17,401 nt of DNA, taken from NCBI GenBank assembly GCA_023404715.1, contig JAEYAR010000024.1:1-17401 (forward strand), given 5' to 3'. Positions within the stretch are counted from its first letter, which is position 1; each line of letters opens with the position of its first letter. The translations under genes and the position numbers were made by a program. Shown piece after piece: positions 8,336-15,518 of the stretch. Source of the DNA: Bacillota bacterium (GTDB taxonomy: Bacteria > Bacillota > Clostridia > Christensenellales > Aristaeellaceae). The notes beneath the pieces were generated by a model. It was not told where the DNA came from and made no database searches. It saw only the letters and a program-made list of their open reading frames with translations.

Positions 8336-8797
8336 TCAGAATGCCGATCCGTCAAAGAGCGTCAGGCTATCATCCGTTTCCCACGTATCCGTGCGTTCGA
8401 TCCGCCAGGCGTCGACGCGCAGGCCCTTTTCCTCTGTGACGCATATCACGGCGCGCAGCTGCCGCTGCGCATCCACCGGGACGGTCAGGCTGATTTCGTC
8501 CTCCGCCGTCCACTCCAATTGCAAACCATCGGTCTGTATTGCCAGAACGTGGTCTTTCAATTCTTCCCTCGTCGCTGCTGCGCCGCGCGCTTCGTCGATT
8601 TTTGCGAGCGCCCGCTCGCACGCCGCGTACGCCGCATACGTATCCGTCACGGTCCTGACGTTCTGGTCCGTCTGCCGCTTCCCCGCCTGCGCGGAAGAGA
8701 GCGCCAGCAGACCCATCACCGTCAGCATCAGCACGACGACGATCATCAGCATCAGCGACGCGCCCGTTCCAATCCTGTATTCCTGTGTGTCCCTCAA
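8336..8797 (-). CDS. PilX-like small membrane protein of the pilus-like operon
   Basis: The start is most likely TTG at 8797. It overlaps the upstream stop as TTGA and has AAGGAGG 10 nt before it, giving 153 residues. No in-frame ATG precedes the hydrophobic stretch closely with a ribosome site. The N-terminus RIGTGASLMLMIVVVLMLTV is one membrane segment (about residues 15-35), followed by a mainly soluble domain that should lie outside the membrane. There is no Glu at the +5 position of a prepilin, so it resembles PilX-like or GspK-like accessory proteins more than a true pilin. The context, between a pseudopilin and PilT, is the main support for the role. Confidence 0.7.
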   Translation of the reverse strand: MRDTQEYRIGTGASLMLMIVVVLMLTVMGLLALSSAQAGKRQTDQNVRTVTDTYAAYAACERALAKIDEARGAAATREELKDHVLAIQTDGLQLEWTAEDEISLTVPVDAQRQLRAVICVTEEKGLRVDAWRIERTDTWETDDSLTLFDGSAF

Positions 8798-9249
8798 GGC
8801 TGCCCCGCCTCCTTCGCATCGTAACGGACGACCGGCAAATCGACGTGCAACTCCCCCTGTGAATCCTGTACGTATACGCGCATCTCCCACAGCGATCCGC
8901 CCGCAAGCGCAACGCAGGTTCCCGACGCCTTTATAAAATAGGTAGCTTCTTCCCCCACCGCGCGTTTCATGTCGCCCGTAAGCTTCAGCTCCGCCGCAAA
9001 ACCGACCGGCGTTTCCTCCGTGTAGCGCCATCCCTCCGCCGCGTCTAGCGCCTGCGCTGGGTCGTCCGCCGCCATGAGGCGCTCGGCCCAATCCTCACAG
9101 CGGATGAGCGCGCGGGCGTTTTCGCCGCTCCTTCGGGCGACGGCGTTTGCGCGCGCGAAGAGCTGTAGGGTGGTCGCCGCCGATATCGAGAAGAAGAGCA
9201 CCACCACCACGATCTCCATCAGCAGTACCTTGTTCTTGTTTCCGCCCAT
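8794..9249 (-). CDS. Pseudopilin-like protein with atypical cleavage site
   Basis: The protein has 151 residues; ATG 9249 follows AAAGGAGGTGAGCG, one of the strongest ribosome sites here. The N-terminus MGGNKNKVLLMEIVVVVLFF looks like a type IV prepilin: a short basic leader, then a hydrophobic helix with Glu12 where Glu+5 would be. The residue expected at -1 is Lys7 instead of Gly or Ala, so prepilin peptidase may not cut it. The C-terminal 110 residues are soluble with predicted strands and no family I can name. It overlaps the PilX-like gene by 4 bp (TTGA), which suggests coupled translation. Role inferred: minor pilin or pilus-tip/assembly component. Confidence 0.7.
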   Translation of the reverse strand: MGGNKNKVLLMEIVVVVLFFSISAATTLQLFARANAVARRSGENARALIRCEDWAERLMAADDPAQALDAAEGWRYTEETPVGFAAELKLTGDMKRAVGEEATYFIKASGTCVALAGGSLWEMRVYVQDSQGELHVDLPVVRYDAKEAGQP

Positions 9250-9277
9250 GCGCTCACCTCCTTTGGCAATCCCGGTT

Positions 9278-9772
9278 TCATCCCCCGCTCCGCAGCGTCA
9301 GGGTCAGCGTTTCCTGCTGCCCATCCCGCATGCAGACCGAAAGTCTAATTCCGTTTTCGGTCCTCTCTGCTATAAAGGCCTCTACATCCATCAACCGCTC
9401 GCTCAGCTCCGGCTCGAACGCATCCTCCGCATAGCCATACTGCTCGCGCAGAACGCCTCCTTGCGCAAAAATTCGGGTTTCGATCGCATCCCCGCCGTAT
9501 TCCTCGCGCAGCACGAGCACGTCGCCTATGCCGTCATGGGTTTCGACGCGCACCGCGCCACGCGCGTCCAGGCTGCGCACCTTGTTGGCCAGGTAGGATA
9601 GGGGAACCGCCGCCTGCCGCTCCAGCGCCGTGGCCTGCGTAACCGTTCGGTATACGTTCGCGCCGACCACGACCGTCATCAGGGAGAATACGGCGAACAT
9701 GCCCAGCAGCAGAAAGACGAAGAGCTCACCGAAGATATGGCTTGTCTCCGCCTGCATTCGCCTGCGTTTCAT
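9278..9772 (-). CDS. DUF4860-like single-pass membrane protein of the pilus-like operon
   Basis: The protein has 164 residues. Its start overlaps the previous stop as ATGA and has AGGAGG 8 nt upstream. A basic N-terminus (MKRRR) is followed by a membrane helix at about residues 15-40 (ELFVFLLLGMFAVFSLMTVV), then a strand-rich outer domain containing a GDVLVLREEYG segment. This layout resembles the DUF4860 family found in clostridial secretion/pilus clusters, recalled from memory and not searched. Its position between the small 106-residue protein and the pseudopilin suggests a minor pilin or assembly role. No catalytic residues are evident. Confidence 0.7.
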   Translation of the reverse strand: MKRRRMQAETSHIFGELFVFLLLGMFAVFSLMTVVVGANVYRTVTQATALERQAAVPLSYLANKVRSLDARGAVRVETHDGIGDVLVLREEYGGDAIETRIFAQGGVLREQYGYAEDAFEPELSERLMDVEAFIAERTENGIRLSVCMRDGQQETLTLTLRSGG

Positions 9773-10089
9773 CGCCCGTCCTCCTTTCGCAAGACGCTCA
9801 CGGAGGGCATGATATTCTGTGCGAACACGTCGTATAGGACGTCGTAGCGTTCCTCATCGATCATAACGCCGTAATGCTCGCGGATGTAGTCTAGCGTGGG
9901 CGGGTACTGCCCTTCGATGGCGTAGCAGGTGACGACGGCCTTTTCGATCGCGCGCTCGAGCACCTGCGTCTGCTGCGCCTCCATGCTGCCCGACACGCCC
10001 GATACGCTCAGCGCGAATGCCGCGGCGCTGACCGCGCAGACGGCCGCCGAGACGATCAACCCGCGCTTTCCCCTCTTGGCTCTGTTCAT
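9769..10089 (-). CDS. Small pilus-operon membrane protein (pseudopilin-like)
   Basis: The protein has 106 residues. A basic start (MNRAKRGKRG) leads into one membrane segment at residues 11-33, then a helix and the segment TCYAIEGQYPPTLDYIREHYG (54-74). That segment resembles the part of GspG/major pseudopilins following the long helix, where the chain reads A..CYA.EG.YP..L. There is no clear prepilin cleavage motif. It lies 16 bp after the PilC gene and overlaps the DUF4860-like gene by 4 bp. The ribosome site is weak (GGGGGAAG), so translation may depend on the upstream gene. It may be a shortened pseudopilin of this system. Confidence 0.72.
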   Translation of the reverse strand: MNRAKRGKRGLIVSAAVCAVSAAAFALSVSGVSGSMEAQQTQVLERAIEKAVVTCYAIEGQYPPTLDYIREHYGVMIDEERYDVLYDVFAQNIMPSVSVLRKEDGR

Positions 10090-10105
10090 TCGCGCTTCCC
10101 CCGTT

Positions 10106-11161
10106 TCAAATCATAGAGGACATCAGGCTCATCAGCGGCAGCATGACGGATAGCAGAATCGCACCTACCACGATGGAGAGCACAGCGACCAGCACGGGCT
10201 CAATGTAGGCGACCAGGCGGCGGATCTCCGCGTCCGTCTCCTCGTCGTATATATCGACCAGGCGCTTCATGACGCTGTCGATCTGCCCGGCCGCCAGGCC
10301 TACGCGGCACATCTGCACGTACATCGGCTCAAAGAGCTTTGCGTGCTCCATGGCCTGGGCAAAGCCCGCTCCGCCGTGCATCTCCTCGCAGCAGCGCTTC
10401 ACCTTACCTTTTGCGATGGGGTCGCTTAGCACGTCCTGCACCATCTCCAGCGCTTCCTCCAGCGGGTATCCGCCCGTGAGCAGCATGGAGAGCGCCAGCG
10501 CCACGCGGCCGGATTCGATCTTCTCCAGCGCCCTGCGCACCGGCGGGAAGGCGCGCATGAGCGCGTTCGCCACCTGCGCGCGCCGGCTGGACCGCATGAG
10601 CAGCGATACGACGGCGATGGCCGCCACCAGCAGCACCGCGACGATCAGCACGCCGCGCCCAAAGCCCAGCGAGAGGTTCACCACCATCTGCGAGGACTGT
10701 GAAAGCCCCACGCCGAGGCTTTCGTAAACCTGCGTGAACACGGGGAATACGCTCGTGATGAGCACGACGATGACCGCCGCCATCATCGCGATCAGCATCG
10801 CGGGGTAAAAGACCGCGCTGCGCACCGCGCCGCGCACCTTGTCTTCCCAGGCGTAATAGTCCGACAGCGCGGACATGATCTCCTCCAGGTTGCCGGACCG
10901 CTCCCCGATGCGCACCATGTAGACCGCGTAGGCCGGGAAACAGCCCGCCCCCTCCATCGCCGCGTACAGCGATCCGCTCTCGCGGATGATCTCGTCGATC
11001 GCGTCGATCTTCGGCTCCATCGCGGTGCCCGCGTAGCTCTCGCGCAGCATGCCCATCGCGTCGTATAGGGCGATGCCCGCGTGCAGCACGAGGGCGATCT
11101 GGTCGCAAAACAGGGAAATCTCCTGCGCGGCAAGCTGTTTCAGCGGCTTGTTCTTTGCCAT
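10106..11161 (-). CDS. pilC: PilC/GspF-type inner-membrane platform protein
   Basis: The protein has 351 residues from ATG 11161, which has GGGGAAG upstream; a GTG at 11182 is an alternative seven codons longer. Two T2SSF domains are visible: the first at about residues 14-135 (LFCDQIALVLHAGIALYDAM ... RIGERSGNLEEIM) and the second at about 215-335 (GRVALALSMLLTGGYPLEEAL ... VGLAAGQIDSVM). Membrane helices fall near 118-142, 170-188 and 319-347. PilC/GspF proteins form the cytoplasmic-membrane platform turned by the hexameric ATPase during pilin insertion or removal. Usual relatives are about 400 residues, so this one is compact at the N-terminus. It lies 27 bp downstream of the transglutaminase-like gene, in the same operon as PilT. 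Confidence 0.93.
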   Translation of the reverse strand: MAKNKPLKQLAAQEISLFCDQIALVLHAGIALYDAMGMLRESYAGTAMEPKIDAIDEIIRESGSLYAAMEGAGCFPAYAVYMVRIGERSGNLEEIMSALSDYYAWEDKVRGAVRSAVFYPAMLIAMMAAVIVVLITSVFPVFTQVYESLGVGLSQSSQMVVNLSLGFGRGVLIVAVLLVAAIAVVSLLMRSSRRAQVANALMRAFPPVRRALEKIESGRVALALSMLLTGGYPLEEALEMVQDVLSDPIAKGKVKRCCEEMHGGAGFAQAMEHAKLFEPMYVQMCRVGLAAGQIDSVMKRLVDIYDEETDAEIRRLVAYIEPVLVAVLSIVVGAILLSVMLPLMSLMSSMI

Positions 11162-11188
11162 CTTTCTTCCCCGGCCTTTCACTCTTCG

Positions 11189-12043
11189 TCAATAGTAGCG
11201 TTCCAGCTTATAATCCGATGCCGACATTTTCTTCGTATAGTTCATCGCGACGAGCGTCGCATCCACGATGCTCCACTTGCCGTCGAGGTACACGCGGTTC
11301 CATGCATGCGCCATGTTGCCAACGCTGCCGATGGCGATCTGCGTGGGCACGCCCTGTATGCGCAGCATCGCCGCCATCAGAGAGGCGATGTCGAAGCAGA
11401 TGCCCGTGCCCGTTTCGATCGTGTCTTCGATATCGGGCATATAGCCCGTCTTCACCGTCGCCATCTTGATGTAATCGTAGGAGATGTGTTTGATAATATA
11501 CGTATAAATGGCCGTCAGCTTCTCGCTGTCGGTCTGTGCGCCCTCGCAGACCGATTGCGACAAGGGGATCGCCCCGGAGTCCGCCGTATACCAGACGTAT
11601 TGGTTGGGGTAGAGAAAGGCGAGGTTTTCGTCCTCCATCTTCGCGTTGATGGTCTTGGCATACACCTGTGAATACTGCGTGCCCTTGACCTGCTCGTATA
11701 CGCGGATATCGTACTTGCCGCTGCCTAGCTGCAGGGGATAGACCTCGTACTCCCCATCCCCCCGCAAATGGTAGGTAAACGTCTGCTTTCCCTGCGCGAT
11801 GCGCACGCGCTGCTCCTTACCGCTCTCGCGCTTGACCATCACGTACCCTTCGGAGGCATTGCCCGCGTTGAGCGTCGTGCCGCTCTTTTTGTATATGCCC
11901 TCCTCCGAGGCCTGCGGAAAGAGCGCCGCGGCAGCCCCCACACTCAGGCAGCACATCAAAAGCAGGGTGCAAAGCCAAAACGCGCGCCCTCTTGGCCGCG
12001 CGCGAACGTCCACCCGCTCTCGCTGATTCATGCCTCGCCGCAC
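11189..12043 (-). CDS. Exported transglutaminase-like (cysteine protease fold) protein
   Basis: The protein has 284 residues. I prefer GTG at 12043 because AGGA lies 8 nt upstream; ATG at 12031 would drop four residues. A membrane helix or uncleaved signal lies at about 21-41 (AFWLCTLLLMCCLSVGAAAA). The transglutaminase-like core is at about 170-265, with the putative triad Cys216 (TGTGICFDIASLMAAMLR), His246 (MAHAWNRVYLDG) and Asp261 (WSIVDATL). The preceding 120 residues form a strand-rich domain. Members of this superfamily act as peptidases or cross-linking enzymes; the substrate cannot be told from sequence. It is the first gene of the pilus-like operon, which suggests it may act on the surface structure made by that machine. 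Confidence 0.88.
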   Translation of the reverse strand: MRRGMNQRERVDVRARPRGRAFWLCTLLLMCCLSVGAAAALFPQASEEGIYKKSGTTLNAGNASEGYVMVKRESGKEQRVRIAQGKQTFTYHLRGDGEYEVYPLQLGSGKYDIRVYEQVKGTQYSQVYAKTINAKMEDENLAFLYPNQYVWYTADSGAIPLSQSVCEGAQTDSEKLTAIYTYIIKHISYDYIKMATVKTGYMPDIEDTIETGTGICFDIASLMAAMLRIQGVPTQIAIGSVGNMAHAWNRVYLDGKWSIVDATLVAMNYTKKMSASDYKLERYY

Positions 12044-12067
12044 CGTTCCCGTCCTGTAGTTCCTCCT

Positions 12068-12096
12068 ATTGTATCAAAGTTGGCATGAAAAAGCAA
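12068..12096 (-). promoter_or_regulatory. Promoter of the pilus-like operon
   Basis: On the minus strand TTGCTT (12096-12091) and TACAAT (12073-12068) are separated by 17 bp. Transcription would start near 12061, giving a leader of about 18 nt before the GTG start. This short leader is another reason to accept the GTG. It is the only good promoter I see ahead of the seven genes. Confidence 0.65.
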
Positions 12097-12118
12097 TCGA
12101 CCCTGGTGGGCGAATTCT

Positions 12119-12137
12119 CCTGCGCGGGCAGGTTTTT
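12119..12137 (+). terminator. Small terminator-like hairpin upstream of the heparinase-like gene
   Basis: CCTGC and GCAGG form a 5-bp stem with a GCGG loop, followed by TTTTT on the plus strand. It lies between the divergent starts and could block antisense readthrough or attenuate the heparinase-like transcript. The stem is short, so this is weak. Confidence 0.3.
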
Positions 12138-12204
12138 CCACCCTTCTTGCAGAAATGAGCATATAAGCGTACCGAATGATCCACAATGAAAAGGAGCTGC
12201 TTTC

Positions 12205-14157
12205 ATGAACAAGATGACAGGCTGGCTGATGGATCCGGATGCGGCTGCGCTACATGTCGCGCAGCGCTTCCCACAAAGCGCGGCGGAAACCCTCCGCCTC
12301 GCCGACGAAGTCTGCCACAATACGTTTACATTCCGCGGTCATTGGGAGATGGAGCGCACGCACGTGCCCGTCACATTTGAGGATGAAATCGTGTGGGACC
12401 GCGTTCCGGCCGGCGATCCCGAGTGGGTCTACGCGTTTTCCCGCCATACGTTCCTCATAACCCTCGGGCGCGCCTATCGTTTGGCCGGCGAGGAGCGCTA
12501 CGCCCGTCACTTCGCGCGCCTGGCCCTCGATTTCATCGAGCGCGAGCCCTTGACGCCGGAGCGCGAGCAGACGACCTGGCGACCGATCGAGGCGGGTATC
12601 CGCTGCGAAAGCTATCTCAAGGCGCTCGAGCTCTTCGATGGCAGCGAAGCGCTGACCGAGCCGCTGCGCCGGTCGATCGACGGCTTCCTGCGTGTACACG
12701 GCGAATACCTGCTGCGAGAGAGCGGCGTATTTCAGCGCCTGAGCAACTGGGGCGTGCTGCAGGATCACGGGCTGCTGCTCGTAGGGATTTATTTGGGCGA
12801 GGCGTCCTACGTGGAGGCAGCGCTTCGCCGGCTCGAACACGAACTTTCCCTGCAGGTGATGGACGATGGCACGCATTGGGAGCAAAGCCCGATGTACCAC
12901 TGCGAGGTGCTTCACTGTGCGATGGACAGCGTGCTCATCGCCCGGCGCAACGGGGTTGCGGTGTCCGAGGGGCTGAGCCGCCGGGTGCACGCGATGGCGC
13001 GCGCCCTCGCCGCGTGGACGAAGAGCGACGGGCGCATCCCCTGTCAGTCCGATTCCGACGACACCGACGCGCGCGACCTGCTGTGCGAGGCGGCGCTGCT
13101 CTTTGGCGATGGACTGCTGCGCGCGCGCGCGGGCAATGCCCTGCCGGTCGAGGCCGTCTGGGGGCTCGGCGTGCAGGCGCAGGAGGAGCTAAGCCTCATC
13201 GCCCCCGAACCGCCCGCCTCTTTCAGCGATGCGCTGCCCGACAGCGGCAATTACATGCTTCGCAGTTCCTGGCACGCGGACGCCGTCAACCTGCGCTTCC
13301 GCTGCGGCAGCATGGGCAGCGGCCACGGCCATGCGGATACGCTGCACGTGAGCCTATCCGCCATGGGCGAGGACATCCTCATCGACGCGGGGCGGTTTAC
13401 CTATGTCGATTCCCCGCTGCGGCTCTCGCTCAAGTCCGCCGCCGCGCACAATACCACCCTGCTGGACGGCCTGCCCTTCACCGAATGCACGGGCACCTGG
13501 GAATACGGCCGCATCGCCCCGAGCGTCAAGGGGCAGCACAAGCTCACGCCCCTATGCGATTACGTCGCCGGCGCGCACCTGGGCTACGCCGCGCAGGGCG
13601 CGTTCGTCTCGCGCAAGGTGTTCTTCCTGCGCCCCGGGCTGTTCGTGCTCTTCGACGCCTTCAGCGTGCCGGGCCGGCACGAGGCGCAGCAGCTCTTCCA
13701 CTTTGCCCCGCACGGCGTCGTCTCGCTCGAGGATGGCGTGGCGCGCTTTACGGGCAAGCGCGCGCAGGCCTCCTTGCAGTTCCCCAGCGGAGAGGACCTG
13801 TCCTTGGGTTTGTTCCCGTGCTCTCGCGAATACAACCGCCTGGAGGAGAGCGCTGTGATCACGGTGCGGCGCGCATTTGAAGGCTTCGGCACCATGATCT
13901 GCGTCGGCGCCGCATCCGGCGAGGCGCCCGCCGTGCAAAAGCTGCCCGTCCGGCGCCTACGCATCCCCTCCGACGTGCCGGACGCGCTCGCGCAGGCGGT
14001 CGAAATCCGTCATCAGGGCGAGCGTTACGTCGTGCTATGCTGCCATGGCGAATGCTTCTCCGGCGTAGAGCTCTTCGACGTCGGCGGTTTCAGCGGATAC
14101 GGTCAGGCCATCGTCTTTTCGGATAGCCGCCCCGATGGCGTCGTGCTCGCCTGGTAA
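12205..14157 (+). CDS. Heparinase II/III-like polysaccharide lyase family protein
   Basis: The protein has 650 residues. ATG 12205 has AAAGGAG with 8-nt spacing. The N-terminal half is helical and fits an alpha/alpha toroid, with FQRLSNWGVLQDHGLLLVG at about 170-188 as the conserved core. The C-terminal half starts near residue 345 and carries the family signature SGHGHADTLHVSLSAMGE, then ILIDAGRFTY and AAAHNTTLLDG, with conserved His residues and a beta-sandwich tail. Such enzymes cleave uronic-acid polysaccharides or oligosaccharides by beta-elimination. I see no signal peptide, so it should act in the cytoplasm on imported oligosaccharides. No transporter or other sugar gene is adjacent. 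A TATAAG at 12162-12167 could be a -10 box but has no good -35 partner. Confidence 0.9.
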   Translation: MNKMTGWLMDPDAAALHVAQRFPQSAAETLRLADEVCHNTFTFRGHWEMERTHVPVTFEDEIVWDRVPAGDPEWVYAFSRHTFLITLGRAYRLAGEERYARHFARLALDFIEREPLTPEREQTTWRPIEAGIRCESYLKALELFDGSEALTEPLRRSIDGFLRVHGEYLLRESGVFQRLSNWGVLQDHGLLLVGIYLGEASYVEAALRRLEHELSLQVMDDGTHWEQSPMYHCEVLHCAMDSVLIARRNGVAVSEGLSRRVHAMARALAAWTKSDGRIPCQSDSDDTDARDLLCEAALLFGDGLLRARAGNALPVEAVWGLGVQAQEELSLIAPEPPASFSDALPDSGNYMLRSSWHADAVNLRFRCGSMGSGHGHADTLHVSLSAMGEDILIDAGRFTYVDSPLRLSLKSAAAHNTTLLDGLPFTECTGTWEYGRIAPSVKGQHKLTPLCDYVAGAHLGYAAQGAFVSRKVFFLRPGLFVLFDAFSVPGRHEAQQLFHFAPHGVVSLEDGVARFTGKRAQASLQFPSGEDLSLGLFPCSREYNRLEESAVITVRRAFEGFGTMICVGAASGEAPAVQKLPVRRLRIPSDVPDALAQAVEIRHQGERYVVLCCHGECFSGVELFDVGGFSGYGQAIVFSDSRPDGVVLAW

Positions 14158-14202
14158 TTTTGACAGATCGCGCGTCCTAACGCGGCTTTCAGGCGTGATG
14201 CC

Positions 14203-14231
14203 TTGACAATGCGCCCGGTTCGCGCTATGCT
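14203..14231 (+). promoter_or_regulatory. Strong promoter for the rhomboid-like/NTPase pair
   Basis: TTGACA (14203-14208, consensus) and TATGCT (14226-14231) are 17 bp apart. The predicted start is near 14238, about 27 nt before the ATG at 14265. It makes the next two genes independent of the heparinase-like gene. A weak 5-bp hairpin without a T-run lies at 14171-14184. Confidence 0.8.
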
Positions 14232-14264
14232 TCCCCGTAACGAACGAACGAAAGGATTATGCGG

Positions 14265-14918
14265 ATGAACAAAGTATTCACATCCATGGAGCGCTGGTTT
14301 CGCCGGCACTCGATCCGAAACCTGATGAACTACATCGTCGGCGGCATGCTGATCGTGTTTCTCGCAGACTTCCTGCTGCCCAGCCTGAATCTATGGTCGT
14401 ATCTGTATTTGGATATGCGCCTCGTCCTGCGCGGCCAGATCTGGCGTCTGCTTACATTCGTCCTGCTGCCGCCGAACAGCTCCCTCTTCTGGATTCTCTT
14501 TAGCCTGTACTTCTATTGGATGATCGGCAACGCCCTGGAAAACCACTGGGGTACGGCGCGGTTTAACATGTTTTACTTCGTGGGCATCCTCGGCAACATC
14601 CTGGCTGCCGCGCTCACGGGGTATACCACGAATACCTACCTAAACCTTTCGCTCTTTCTCGCGTTCGCGGCGGTCTATCCCAACTTTGAGCTGATGCTCT
14701 TTTTCTTCCTGCCGGTCAAGGTCAAGTATCTAGCGCTGCTGGACGTCCTGCTCTACGCCTGGAATTTGATCGTCGGTCCCTGGAGCGTGCGCGCATCGAT
14801 CGTCTTTTCACTGCTCAACGTCATCCTCTTTTTCGGTGGCGACCTGCTCTCCACGATCAAGCGTGAGTCGAGCTATTGGAAAACGCGCGCCAACTTCAGG
14901 CGCACCATGCGAAGGTGA
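14265..14918 (+). CDS. Rhomboid-fold membrane protein lacking the catalytic Ser/His
   Basis: The protein has 217 residues from ATG 14265, which lies 8 nt after AAAGGA; an ATG two codons earlier is too close to that site. It has about six membrane helices. Rhomboid landmarks are present: LRGQIWRLLTFVLLPP (55-70), where rhomboids have WR..T..F, and ENHWGTARFNMFYF (92-105), matching the E..WG..RF..FY loop. The GxSG motif expected near 121-128 is replaced by TTNTYLNL, and the His expected before GG in the last helix is replaced (LFFGGDLL, 188-195). It is therefore likely a non-proteolytic pseudo-rhomboid. Family tools may still label it a protease. The NTPase gene starts 11 bp downstream. Confidence 0.8.
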   Translation: MNKVFTSMERWFRRHSIRNLMNYIVGGMLIVFLADFLLPSLNLWSYLYLDMRLVLRGQIWRLLTFVLLPPNSSLFWILFSLYFYWMIGNALENHWGTARFNMFYFVGILGNILAAALTGYTTNTYLNLSLFLAFAAVYPNFELMLFFFLPVKVKYLALLDVLLYAWNLIVGPWSVRASIVFSLLNVILFFGGDLLSTIKRESSYWKTRANFRRTMRR

Positions 14919-14929
14919 GGGCCGAACCG

Positions 14930-15463
14930 ATGATCCGCCATCTTTTTTTGACCGGTGAAAAGCGCGTCGGCAAATCTACGCTGCTTCGCAGGTTGCTTCA
15001 GGCGCTCGAAATCTCCCCCGCAGGGTATGAGACGCGCCTGTGGCAGGTGGATGGCGAGCGGCGCGGCTATCTCTTCCATAGCTTTTGCCCCGTAGATCCC
15101 TTTCAAAACGACTGCCCCTGCTCCTTGCGCCTGGCCGAAAAGCGGAGCATCCCCGTGCTGCCGGTCTTCGAGGAGATCGGCGCGGCCGCCCTGCTCGCCG
15201 CGAAAGAGAGCGGCGCCCCCCTTATCTTCATGGACGAGCTGGGCAAGCTCGAGCGCGACGCGCAGCGTTTTCAATCGGCGGTGCTCGCCTGCTTAAGCTG
15301 CGGCAAGCCCGTGCTCGGCGTGCTGCAAAAGGGCGAGTATCCCTTGGAGCAGGCCATCCGCGCGCGGGGCGACGTGCGTATCCTCATCGTCACCCCGGAA
15401 AACCGCGAGGCGCTCTTCCCCGAAGCGCTAAAGCTTCTGAAGGGGATCCTGAACGGCGCATAA
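14930..15463 (+). CDS. THEP1-type nucleoside-triphosphatase
   Basis: The protein has 177 residues, the usual family length. ATG 14930 follows GGTGAGG in the 11-bp gap after the rhomboid-like gene; the frame is open further upstream inside that gene. Walker A is TGEKRVGKST (8-17), Walker B LIFMDELGKLE (98-108), and VTPENRE (154-160) is a typical C-terminal motif of the NTPase_1 (THEP1) family. Cys-rich HSFCPVDPFQNDCPCSLR (50-67) lies between the Walker motifs. THEP1 proteins hydrolyse NTPs slowly in vitro and have no settled cellular role. Co-transcription with a membrane pseudo-rhomboid is evident from the spacing. Confidence 0.88.
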   Translation: MIRHLFLTGEKRVGKSTLLRRLLQALEISPAGYETRLWQVDGERRGYLFHSFCPVDPFQNDCPCSLRLAEKRSIPVLPVFEEIGAAALLAAKESGAPLIFMDELGKLERDAQRFQSAVLACLSCGKPVLGVLQKGEYPLEQAIRARGDVRILIVTPENREALFPEALKLLKGILNGA

Positions 15464-15468
15464 TCAAC

Positions 15469-15505
15469 AACGCGCAGAAGCGAATCCAAATCGCTTCTGC
15501 GCGTT
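15469..15505. terminator. Bidirectional intrinsic terminator between convergent genes
   Basis: A perfect 15-bp stem (AACGCGCAGAAGCGA with its complement at 15491-15505) surrounds a 7-nt loop. T-rich sequence follows on both strands. It lies 6 bp after the NTPase stop and 14 bp beyond the tatC stop, so it can serve both transcripts. Confidence 0.85.
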
Positions 15506-15518
15506 ATGTTCTATTGAT

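Noticed and set aside
10404..11192. 262-codon frame overlapping the PilC gene
   Set aside because: The PilC frame has two T2SSF domains and membrane helices. The alternative frame is Arg/Gly-rich and has no family features.
12393..13880. 495-codon open frame inside the heparinase-like gene
   Set aside because: It is an Arg/Ala/Pro-rich frame shift shadow of a gene with clear family motifs. High GC keeps it open.
14171..14184. 5-bp hairpin after the heparinase-like gene as a terminator
   Set aside because: The stem is short and no T-run follows, so it is not supported as an intrinsic terminator.
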